A stretch of 64,000 nucleotides of DNA from Streptomyces sp. P3. GTDB taxonomy: Bacteria > Actinomycetota > Actinomycetes > Streptomycetales > Streptomycetaceae. Made by a program: the position numbers and the translations under genes. Location: positions 7,333,501-7,397,500 of the forward strand of contig JAFEKX020000001.1 in the NCBI GenBank assembly GCA_016893485.2, written 5' to 3'. Below, piece by piece: positions 1-12,000 of this stretch. Position 1 is the stretch's first letter, and each line of letters opens with the position of its first letter. Below the pieces are notes generated by a model, which worked only from the letters and a program-made list of their open reading frames with translations, ran no database searches and was not told the origin of the DNA.

Positions 1-3000
1 CGCGATCCCGCCCGGCGATCACGGCGTCCAGGTCTGGGTCGCCCTCGGCGCCGACCCGCACGGCATCCGACTCGGCCAGGCGCTCTACGCCGCCTCCCGC
101 ACGGCAGTGCTGGGCAACCGCCCGCTGGAGCTGATGACCCGGGACCCGCAGGGCATCCGCCGCTGGGAGTTCACCCCCGACGGCGCCCTCCTCACGGCCG
201 ACCCCGACCTCACCACCGCGTGGAACGCCTTCGACGCCGAGGCCGTACGGCTGCACGACGCCGCCGACACCCTCGCGGACACCCCGCGCCTGCTGAACCT
301 CCGCACCGCCGCCCGCCGGGAGGCCAACCAGGACTACACGGTCGCCGTCGAGGACCACAGGAAGGCGCGGCTCGCACTCACGAACGCGACCGACGCCCAC
401 CGCGACGCCGTGGCCGAGGCCAAGGCCTCCGCGAAGGCGGCGACCGACGCGGCGGCCCTGGTCGAGCGGCTGAAGCGGGACTTCGCGGACGCCCGCAGGA
501 CCGTCACCACCCTGCCCCCGCAGATCGCCCTGAACGAGCGGAACGAGACCCGGGCCCGCAGCGACCGTCAGGCGGCCCTGGCCCGTCTCACCCAGACCGA
601 GAACACCGTGCGCGCCGAACGCGCGGCAGCCCAACAGGCAGCACAGGGCGGGCAGTCGACGCCCGCACCGGCCCCCGTCGCACCCAACGCCGCGCGCACC
701 AAGGCCCCTGCGGCCGACGTCGCCGACGACCCCCGCGTGCAGGCCGTGGTCACGGAGATCGACGCCCTCGACGACACGATCCAGCAGACCACCGACCAAC
801 TCACCGCCGACCGGCCGAAGTTGGCCCGCGCCGAGCACATCGTCGGCATCGCCCCCAACGCATCGGCCAGGCGGAGAAGGAACACGAGGAAGCCGTCGAG
901 GAGGCGGAACAGGACGCGCGCGACGCCGAGACCGCGGCCAGGAACCTCAGGACCGCCACGGCGCAGGAGGCCGACGCCCAGGACGAGGTGGACGAGGCCC
1001 AGGCCGAAGTCGACCGCCGCGACGCGGAGATCGTCGCCGTCGTCACCGCGCAGGTGCGGGCCGCAGCCGAGCAGACGGCGGCCACCGACGCCCTGGAGGA
1101 CCTGTCCGCCGACGTCCAGGACAGCGCCCCGACCCCGAGCAGTCCCTCCGGACCACCTTCGCGACCACCCCGCCCCGCTGGCCCGCCCCCGACGGCCCGG
1201 CCGCCCCCTCCCGGCCGGCGGCCAGACCCACACCCCGCCCCCGGCCACCACCGCGACCACCGGCACGGTCCCCAAGACGACCGCGCCGAAGCCGAAGAAG
1301 ACCGCGCCGTCCACGTCCGGTACCAGCGGCGGCAAGTCGGCCAAGAACAAGAAGCCGGCCACCAGCAAGACCACGGGCCCGGACAAGAGCACGGGTCCCA
1401 CCAAGGGCAAGGGCGTCGACAAGGGCAAGGCCCCGCTCGTGACCTCGCCGTCCGGCACGACCCCGGCCGTCCCGCCGTCCCCGTACGTCGCCCCCACGGG
1501 CAACGCCGTCCCGACCCCGGGCGACGGCAACTGCCTCCTCTACGCCGTCATCGGCAGCGCGCCCGCCCTGGTCCGCACCCGCCTCCAGGCGGCCGACCCG
1601 GCCCTCGACGCGGGTCTCGCGCAGTGGCTCGGCAGGCCCGACGCCGTACGGCAGACCCTCACGACGATGACGCAGCACCCGCAGACCGTGACCCAGGGGT
1701 CCGGTCATCTGCGGGCCGCACGGCGGGAGTTGCAGAACCTGGTCGCGGACCGGCTGGCGGCGGCCCGCGACGGCAGCCGCCCGCTGCCTCCGCAGGTACT
1801 CGGCCAGCTCCGGGGCGTCCTCGCCGACCGGTTCGAGTCGGCGGTCGAGAACATGTCCGACACGGACGTCACCAACCAGCTGACCCTGTACGGCATCCAG
1901 GGCATGACCCAGGCCGAGGACCTCGACCCGGCCGACCTCCAGGCCCGTTATATGCAGGCCGTCTCGCTCGGCACCGCGCCCGCACCGACCGGCGCCGCGC
2001 CGAGCAACCGGCGCATGTTCGCCTACCTGCGCGCGGTGAACGCCCTGCCCACGCTCAACGCCATGACACCGGACGAACGCCGGTCCCTGCTCATCGCCGG
2101 CTACCACCGCAGCACCGCCGCGCTCACCCCACCCGAGGCGGCCATCCTCGACCGCGCGGTGCGGAACTGGTCGAACGCCTGGGCCGACCCGGTCGGCGAC
2201 GCCTTCCTGCCGCTGCTCGCCGCCGACACCCTCGGCGCCCCCATCCACGTCTTCGAGCCGGTGACCGCCACCCCACCGGCCCCCAGGGCATCGTGCTGCG
2301 CTACGGCCCGAGCACCAACGCCCCCGCGCTGGAGGTCCATTACACGGGCCTCAACCACTACAGCGCGAGCGACGCGACCCGGGCCACGGGCGGCCCGACC
2401 ATCACCACGTCGAAGGCACCCCGGGGTCCCGAGGATGCCGACAGCGTTCAGCCGGACGGCCGTTTCCGCCCCGCGCCGGTGCGTGACGCGGCCGACGACC
2501 TGCCCGCATCTCACGTCAACGACCTTGCCCCGAAGGACAGTTGGCACGGTCTGCGGTCGCATGCCCGTCCCGCCGTGCACTCCACGGAGCGGTTCGATCC
2601 GCACGCGGATCAGAGCAATCCGCCGCGCGCGGGGGTGCTCAGCGGTGCGACGACTCTGATCCGTACGCAGGTCCGTCGTATCAAGGCGCCCAACGGCCAG
2701 TGGGTACGCGACTACACGGTCAACCTGCCGGTCACCACCAACGACCCTGCCCGCACGCAGCAGTTGAACGACCGCATCACCAGGCTTCTGGACACTCACC
2801 TCAACTCCGGTCTCGCGCTGCCCGGTTCACGCGACCAGCTGCACATCAACCTGAACCTGATCGAGGACCCCGCCCACCCCGAAACGGTCACGCTCACCGA
2901 CACCGAGAAGCCGGGCCGCGCCGACCAACTCCACCTGGACGTCAACCACTCCGACGAGGACCTGCTCCACGAGGTCCTGCACTACCTCGGCCTGCCGGAC

Positions 3001-6000
3001 GAGCAGCGCGACAACGACTTCCTGCTCCGCAACCACGCCAACAGCACGACCGTCCGCACGACCGGCCTGATGGCTACCACCCAAGGTCAGGTCCACATCC
3101 CGCAGCGCTACCTCCGGATCATCGAGGACGTCACCGCAGCCGGGCCCCAACTCCACGACCACACAGGTCAGGACGAGAGCGCCCCCACGCTCGATCCCGA
3201 CGCCACTCCCATCCCCACACCGACGCCCCCTCATCTGGCCCGCCTCCCACGCGCCGACCGCGCCCACCCCCGCACCGGCTCAACTCCCGTCGTCCTACGT
3301 GAACTCGTACGGTTCGCTCCCGGACGGGTCCGTCGGTCTGGTGTACGCGGAGCCGTTCTCGGACGAGGTGATCGAGGGGCTGCACGGGCAGGTCTACGAG
3401 GCGCTCGGGCTGGATGCCGACGATCCACCGGAGTCCGTGCGCGAACAGCTGCGGGCCGCGCTGAACCGGGACAACCTCGGGCTCCAACTGCCGTATCTGC
3501 GCTCGAACGGCGGTCACCGGATCACCGTGACGGTCGACGGGCGCGATCACACCGTGGACGTACAGCTGACGCTGTCCGATGCCCGGGCCTCGTTGCGGCA
3601 GGGGCGGTTCGATCCGCGTGATCCGGACAAGCACGTCGAGCGGCGCGGGTTCGGTACGCGGGAGAACTTCTCGAGTCAGCCGTCGGGGACGTACCGGACG
3701 TTCCAGGTGCCGTGGACGGGGTCGTGGCCGATCGAGGCGGCGACCGCGGTACGGGCGGTGGACGGTTCGGTGACGGCTGCCGTCACGCACAACCAGGCGA
3801 GCGATGCCACCACGGTCACCCAGGCCGTGCAGACGACGTCCGCGCAGCGCTCCAACGAGCCCTCGGATCCAGTGGAGTTCAGCACCCGGTGGCGGGTGCG
3901 CGTCGACGCGCCCGCCGTCACCGCGCCGACCACCGGTACCGCGCCCGCCGCCGACGGCTGGGGCACCGCCGAGTCGCACGGGCCGACCACGATCTGGTTC
4001 CCCCGGCACCTCACCACCGCCGACCCGGCGCCGGGCTCCCTGCCCGCCCCCGCCGCTCCGTCCGATCTCCCGCTCTACGGCGTCGACTCCGTGCTCGACC
4101 CGAGAGCGCTGTACGAGCACGTCCACCAGACGTTCCACACCGACCTCGACGAGACCTCGGCCGGGCAGGTCTCTGACTTCCTCTCCGAGCAGGTGCTGCG
4201 CGGCACGCTGCCGATGCAACTCGACGGCGGTATCTACTCGCCGGTGATCACCGACGCCGACGGCAACGCGGTCGGCATGCTGCACCTGGTCACCGTGCCG
4301 AACGTCGGCACCCCGCTGCGGCAGAGCACCCCGGGTCAGATCAACCTGGAGAGCCACCTCGTCAACACCGCGCGGGTCGACCTGTCCTCCCGGTACACCA
4401 GCGGGATCGGCGTCAGCGGCAGCGCTGCCGCCGCGCTCACCGGCGACCACGCGCAGGGGCACCCCGACGCGTCCAGCACGATCGGCGGCAGCCTCGGTCT
4501 GCGCGGGCAGACCCAGGCGACCGTCACCAACACGTACAGCGCGAGCAGTTCAGCCGGAACCATGCACGCCATCCGCACCAACCGGGGCCACCTCCTCACC
4601 CCCTCCGGCACCACCTACCAGGTCACCCTGATCCGCCCCGACGGCACCGAGACGGCGGCGCCCCGCTCACCCAGACCCGCGGCATGGACCTGCGCGTGCT
4701 CAGCCAGGCGGACGCCAACGGGCACCCGCCGACCGCCGCCGAGGTACGTGAACTCCCGGACTCCCCTTGAGCGGTTGGACGGCATCGGGCTGAGCGCCGC
4801 GCCCCTCGACGTCACCGGCACGGACGGCCTCTTCGACGAGGCCGAGGCCTGGCTGCGCCGCGAGGGCTTCCTGCCGCCCAGCCCAACGGCCCCCGCGCCC
4901 ACCGGAGTTGCCGTCCGGCTGAAGCAGGCGGCACGAAATCACGAACCCGAGCACCAGATCCGGCTGCACGCCCAGCTCAACAACCTCCGCCGACTGCGCG
5001 AGGCCCGCTCCCGCACCGGCCTGCGCGCCGCGACCGACGCCATGGTCGACGGCGGGCACGCCCTGCACTTCGAGGTGCCCAACAGCACCGACACCGGCGT
5101 CCGACGCGTCCGGCTGCTGCTCACCGCCGTCCGCGACCACACCCAGGCCAGCACCCACCGCCTGGTCCTCCCGGGCATCCAGGTCATGGGCCTCGCCCAG
5201 ATGGCGGGCAGCGACGACGCCGAGCAGCGCGGCGAGTCCTACGGCGGCGCGCTCGGGCCGATGGGCAGCGTCAGCGGGCCGCTCGGCGACTGGGGGTCCA
5301 TCGGGTTCGGGGCCGACTACCAGTACGGGCAGCAGGTCACCCACGGCGACACCGTGGGCGGCGCCACCGGACACGACCAGTTCTTCATCGCGTCCGGCCA
5401 GGACAGCCACGCCTTCACGGTGCCGGTGCGGCTCGCGCTCGATCTGTACGCGGACGACGGGGACCAGCCCAGCGAGCGGTTCGGGCAGAACATCAACCAG
5501 GCCGCCGCCCCGGCACCGGCCCCAACTGCGCCCGCAGCACCGCCTGTTGCTCCCGCGCCGCCCGTCGCGTCGACCGTCCCGGGCTCGCTGCGGCTCGCGG
5601 TGCCGGACGGCCGTACCCACGTACCCCGGCGGTCGCCGCGCCGCCCGTCGCGCGCGTCGACGGGGCACCGCGTCCGGCCAACGCGGTCGACCGGGCCCGG
5701 CTCGACGGGACCGACGCGACCGGCACCCCGCGCCCGGAGCTGGTGCGCATACCGGACGACGCGCTGATCGACACCGTGCGCGGCTCCGCCGCCATCGAGT
5801 CGGCATTCCAGCGCGCCGCCGCCGACATCCGCAACCAGGCCCAGCCGACGCCCGCCACCCCGGCCACCGGCCCGATCCTGCCCGTCACGGCACCCGCGCC
5901 CGCCGCCGCACCGCAGCGCGACGGCATCTCACCGCTCGCCGGGCACGGGCTGACCGACAGCACGACCCGCGCCGCCGAGACCCGGCACGCGGCGATCACC

Positions 6001-9000
6001 CCGGGCAGCCTCGTCGCCCACGGCCACGAACTCTTCAAGAACTCCTATGTGGTCGAGGGCCTGAACCTGCCGGGGACCCTGGCCGACGGGCAGTACTCCC
6101 TGGAGATCCAGGCCGTCGCGCACCGCCCCCGACTGCTGGACACGACGCGGCAGTACCTGGAGACGGGTGTCTCCGCCACGGACAGCGCCCAGCAGGCCAA
6201 GTCCCTGGGAAAGTCACATCAGTTCGGCGGCACTGGGGTCCTCACCCAGAACCCGCCCACGCGGCCGAGCGGCCCGGAGAACGCGGCCGGGCAGGGCAAC
6301 ACCGGCCCCGAGTCGGACGGTTCGGTCTCCACCACCCAGAGCAGCGGCAAGCCGTTCAAGGGACTCTTCAACCCCTCGGCACGCCTCGGCTATGTCTCCC
6401 GCACGGACACCGCCGACACCCTCTCCGCCAGCACGGGCGTCAACCGCACCCCACCGAGAGCGGCGCCCTGCACCGCGTCGTCGCCGACGTCACCTACCTG
6501 GTCACGGTCAGGGCCGGCTCCCGCACGCTGCTCAACGGCGTCGGCGAGCCCGGCACCGTCGCCCCCGTCACCTTCGCGGTCGACGTACCTGACGGCCTGC
6601 AGTTCCTCATGACGCAGGGCCAACTCGCCCGCGACGCACGGTGGATGGGCTCCGTCCAGGGCCTCGCCCCGGCCCCCGCACCGACCCTGACGGCGCCCCT
6701 CCCGGCGCCGTACACCCGTGACCGCGAACTCGGCCTCGGCGGCGTCCTCTCGGTCATCGAGTACGACCGTCCCGTCGCCGCGCCCGTCCCCGCGACCGGG
6801 CCCGCCGCGGGACAGGTCCCGCTCGGGCCGGTCAACCCGAGGGAGCGGCGCGGCCAAGTCCGCCGCGAACTGATGGAGTTGGTGGAGGCGGAGGCGCCCG
6901 GCGCGGTCACCCCGGGGCACGCCGGTTACCAGGCCGGTGTGCACAGCCGGATCGCGCAGCTCACCTCGACGCCCGGACTGCGCTCGCTGCCCGGACGCGG
7001 CCCGGACGGCACCCCGCGCCGCGCCACCACCCGCTTCCACTTCCGCCACCACGGCCACGGCGGCGAGCGGCTGATCGAGGTCACGCTCACTGCGGTGCCC
7101 CGACGGACCCAGAACCTGGCCGCCATCCGGGGTTCGTCCACCCCCGGCTCGGGCCTCGAACAGTGGCAGTCGCACACCGCCGCCGGCCGCACCACCACCC
7201 GTGCCTCGGTCCGGCAGAAGCAGCTCCCGGTCACCCTGACCACCCGCTACCGCCGCCCCGACCAGGGCCCCGATCCGAAGAGGACGGACCGCGCGGCCCC
7301 GGTGTTCACCCCGCAGTCGGCCACCAGCAGGTCCGCCCGCCGGGCGACCACCGCCGACAACCGGTTCTGGCTGCGCACCGACAACGGCGCCGACTTCGAC
7401 GGCCTCCAGTACGACTACGTCCTGTCCGTGCGCTCCGCGCTGGTAGCCGACTGGCCGCCCAACGTCATCGGCGGTCTCATCCAGAACGGAGTCATCGCCT
7501 GGTCGGACGCGAACCACGACGTACGCCGCTGGGTGGACGAACTGCTGGCCCGGGGCAACCCTGCGCACCCGCACCGTCCCGGTCCGGCTGAGTCTGCGGT
7601 TCACCGGCACCGAGACCCACGCGCCCACGCGGCCCGCGACGGTCACCGCCCCGTCCGTCGTCTCCGGCGCGGACCCGCGCAACACCGTGCTGCCCGGCCC
7701 GGCCCCACGCCGTATCTCGCCGACGCGCAGATGTTCCACCCGGTCGGGCCCACCCCGGCGTTCCACTTCGACGGCTGGGCGCACCTGGAGACCGCCCTCG
7801 ACGACGTGGCACCGCGCGGGGACGCGGCTGGCACGCGCAGATCACCTCCGTGTCGGTGGAGGGACAGGCCGTCCGGCTCGGCCAGTTGATCCAGGCCGGC
7901 CGGGTCTCCCTCGACCGCCCCCGCCTCGCCGCCGACCTCACCCGCAAGCTGCCCGGCACCACCCCCTTCGAGGGAGCACCGGCCCAGCCCCGACCATCGC
8001 GGTCACGCTCTACAACCCGCGCCGCTCGACCCACGCGGACGACGTCACCCTCGACCAGCTCCACAACTCCACCGACACGGTGAGCACCGCCGCCGGCGCC
8101 GACCACTCCTTCTCCACCGCGTTCACCGAACTCCTCAGCGGCGACGACGACAACCGCCAGATCGGCGGGATCAGCGTTCCGCTCGCGCAGCGGCAGACCC
8201 AGCCCTCCACCTTCGGCGGCACCACCACCGGCAGCCGCCGCGACTGGCTCAAGTCCGGCAGCACCTCCGCGCCCGCCAACGGAGCGCGCGGGGCGCGGAG
8301 TTACGCCGTCGACGCCGACGTCCACCTCCTGGTCGAGGGACCGGAGGGCACCCGCCACGTCACCGGCACCGTCACCCTCCGCGTAGAGGAACGCGACCTG
8401 CTCGGGCACGGCCTCATCACCCCGGCCGAGGCCCCGCCGAACGTCCACGACCTGCCGGCGCTCGTCCCCGACTGGGCGACCGCGGAACCGCACACCCTGC
8501 CCGAACGCCTCAACTCCGCGATTCCTGCGGGCAGTCACGGCGTCCAGGTCTGGGTGGCCCTCGGCGCCGACCCGCAGGGCGAGCACCTCGGCCGGGCCCT
8601 CTACGCCGCGTCCCGCACGGCCGCGCTCGGCAACCGGCCGCTGGAGCTGATGACCCGCGACCCGCAGGGCATCCGCCGCTGGGAGTTCACCCCCGACGGC
8701 GCCCTCGTCACCTCGGACCCCGACCTCACCACCGCGTGGACCGCGTTCCACACCGAGGCCGTACGGCTGCACGACGCCACCGACACCCTCGCCGACACCC
8801 CGCAGCGGCTGAACCGCCTCACCGCCTCCCTGCAGCACCGCAACCGGGTGCACACGGACGCCGTCGACGCCCACGCGCGGGCCCAGCACGCGGTCACCGT
8901 CGCGGTCACCGCCCACCGCGACGCGGTGATCGAGGCTGCCGCATCCGCGAAGGCGGCGACCGAGGCCGCGGCGCTGGTCGAGCGGCTGAAGCGGGACTTC

Positions 9001-12000
9001 GCGGACGCCCGCAGGACCGTCACCACCCTGCCCCCGCAGATCGCGCAGCACGAACGGGACGAGACCCGGGCCCGCAGCGACCGTCAGACGGTCCTGGCCC
9101 GCCTCACCCAGACCGAGAACACCGTGCGCGCCGAACGCGCCGCCGCACGTGCGGCCGCTCAACAGGCCGCGCAGGGTGGGCAGTCGACGGCCGCGCCGAC
9201 CGCCGCACCGGCCCCGCCGACCTCCGTCGCGCCCAATGCCGCGCGCACCAAGGACCCGGCGGCCGACGTCGCCGACGACCCCCGCGTGCAGGCCGTGGTC
9301 ACGGAGATCGACGCCCTCGACGACACGATCCAGCGCGCCACCGCCCAACTGGCCGCCGACCGACCGAAGTTGGCGCGGGCCCAACACATCGTCGGCATCG
9401 CCCCCGAGCGCATCGGCCAGGCGGAGGAGAGCCACGAGGAGGCCGTCGAGGAGGCGGAAGAGGACGCGCGCGCCGTCGCCCGCCGAGCCGAGAACGTACG
9501 GATCGCCAGGTTCCGCGAGGCCCGCGCCCAGCGCCGCATACCCCGCGCCCAGACCAGGATCGCCCGCCGCAACGGCCAGCTCGCCACCACCGTCACCGCC
9601 CAACTCCACGCCGCAGCAGACCAGTTGGCGGCAACCGCCGCACTGCCCGGCGTGTCCGCCGACGTCCAGGACAACGCCCCGGCCCCCGAACAGTCCCCGC
9701 GCACCACCTTCGCCACCACCCCGCCCCGCTGGCCCGACCCCGACGGCCGCCCCACCCCCTCCCGGCCGCGGGCCAGACCCACACACCGCCCCCGGCCACC
9801 ACGACGACGGTGCCGAACACCACCACAACGACGGCCACGACGACCACGCAGACCCCGCCGAAGAAGACCGCGCCGTCCAAGCCTCAGAAGGGCAAGGGCA
9901 AGCAGCCGGCCAACGGCAAGAGCACGAGCAAGACCGGGCCCGCGCCCAAGCCCGGCACGACCACGACGACCACCCAGAACCCGGCATCGGGCACCACCGC
10001 AACCCCGGCCGCCCCGCTGTCCCCTACGTCGCTCCCATCGGCAACGCCGTCCAGACCCCGGCGACGGCAACTGCCTCCTGTACGCCGTCATCGGCAGCGC
10101 GCCGGGCCACGTCGCCACCCGGTTGCGCCAGGCCGACCCGACCTTCGACGCGGGCACCGACGCCTGGCTCGGGCAGCCCACCCTCGTCCGGCGGACCCTC
10201 ACGACCCTCGCGCAGCACCCGCAGACCCTCAATCAGGGAACCGCCCATCTCCGGGCCACCTGACGGGCGTTGCAGAACCTGGTGCTGGCCCGCCTCGCCG
10301 CCGCACGCAACAACACCCACCCGCTCCCGCCGCAGGTACTGGGCCAGCTCCGGGGCGTCCTCGTCGGCCGGTTCGCGACGGCGGTGCAGGGCATGAACAA
10401 CGCCACCGTCGGCACCCAACTCGCCCTCTACGGCATCCAGGGCCCGACCCGCGCCGAGCAGATGGACCCGGCCGACCTCCAGGCCCGCTACGCGCTGGCC
10501 GTCTCGGCGCCGGGCGCACCGCCCGCACCGGCCGGCACCCCGCCGAGCAACGCGCGGATGTTCGCCTACCTCCGCGCGCTGAACGCGCTGCCGACGGTCG
10601 CCACCATGACACCGGACGAGCGCCGGGCCCTGCTGGTCGCCGGCTACCACGAGAGCACCGCCCCGATCACCGCACCCGAGGCGGCCGTACTCGACCACGC
10701 GGTGCGCGACTGGTCGACCGAGTGGGCGAACCGCGTCGGTGACGCCTTCCTGCCGCTGCTCGCCGACACCCTCGGCGCCCCGATCCACGTCTTCCAGCCG
10801 ATGCCCGCCACACTCGCCGGCACCACCGCGACCGGCGGCCCCGAGGCATCGTCCTGCCGTACGGGCCGACCACCAACACCTTTGCGCTGGAGGTCCATTA
10901 CACGGGCCTGAACCACTACAGCGCGAGCAACGTGAACACCGTGGCCGCCCCGCCGAACATCACCCCGTCGAAGGCGCCCCGAGGTCCCGGGGACGCCGAC
11001 AGCGTTCAGCCGGACGGCCGCTACCGTCCCCAGCCCGTGCGCGACACGGCCGACGACCAGCCCGCCGCGCGCATCAACGACCCTGCGCCGAAGGACAGTT
11101 GGCACGGTCTGCGCCGGCATGCCCGTCCGGCCGTGCACAGCACCGAGCGGTTCGATCCGCACGCGGACCAGTCCAACCCGCCCCGCCCGGGCACGCTCAG
11201 CGGTGCGTCCACCCTCATCCGTACGAGGGTCCGACGTATCCAGGCGCCCAACGGCCAGTGGATACGCGACTACACGGTCAACCTGCCGGTCACCGCGTCC
11301 GACCCGGCCGTCGCCACCCGACTGAACGCGCGCATCACCCGTCTCCTGGACACGCACCTCAACTCCGGTCTCGCGCTGCCCGGTTCACGCGACCAGCTGC
11401 ACATCAACCTGAACCTGATCGAGGACCCCGCCCACCCCGAAACGGTCACGCTCACCGACACCGAGAAGCCGGGCCGGGCCGACCAACTCCACCTGGACGT
11501 CAACCACTCCGACGAGGACCTGCTCCACGAGGTCCTGCACTACCTCGGCCTGCCGGACGAGCAGCGCGACAACGACTTCCTGCTCCGCAACCACGCCAAC
11601 AGCACGACCGTCCGCACGACCGGCCTGATGGCTACCACCCAGGGTCAGGTCCACATCCCGCGGCGCTACCTCCGCATCATCGAGAACGTCACCGCAGCCG
11701 GGCCCCAACTCCACGACCACACAGGCCAGGACGAGAGCACCCCGCCGAAAACCCCGACACGACCCCCATCCCCACCGACACCCCCTCACCTGGCCCGCCT
11801 CGAACGCCCCGGCGGCGCCGCCCTCTTCGACGTTCGTGCTCGGATACGGGTCCCAACGGGACGGCAACGTAGGCCTGGTGCTGCTCGAACCGCTGTCGGA
11901 GGCCGTGGTGAACGGCGTGCATCAACAGGTGATGACGGCGCTCGGGCTGGGGGCCGCGCCGGACACGCACCCGGTGCGGGAGCAGCTGCGGACCGTGGCG

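Larger units (their letters stand above)
2..8520 (+). repeat. Giant-gene tandem unit 1
   Basis: Position 2 (AIPPGDHGVQVWVALGADP) aligns with 8520 onward (AIPAGSHGVQVWVALGADP), which defines a repeat period of about 8.5 kb. Order inside the unit is the end of the beta-rich region (ALYAASRTA, NRPLELMTRDPQG), coiled coil, linker, OTU-like domain, zincin, and the next long beta-rich region. Confidence 0.8.

Noticed and set aside
1170..1200. Programmed frameshifting or phase variation at the CCCCC-TCCC sites of the giant gene
   Set aside because: The same one-base loss is seen at C/G runs in unrelated housekeeping genes, so an error in the sequence is the better explanation.
3131..4462. A 443-codon minus-strand open frame with HRG-rich product
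   Set aside because: Antisense to the giant gene, no ribosome site, no recognisable motif.
7492..10002. An 836-codon minus-strand open frame across the unit boundary
   Set aside because: Antisense to the coiled coil and protease part, whose plus-strand reading is confirmed by two aligned copies; the minus-strand product is Arg/Gly-rich noise.
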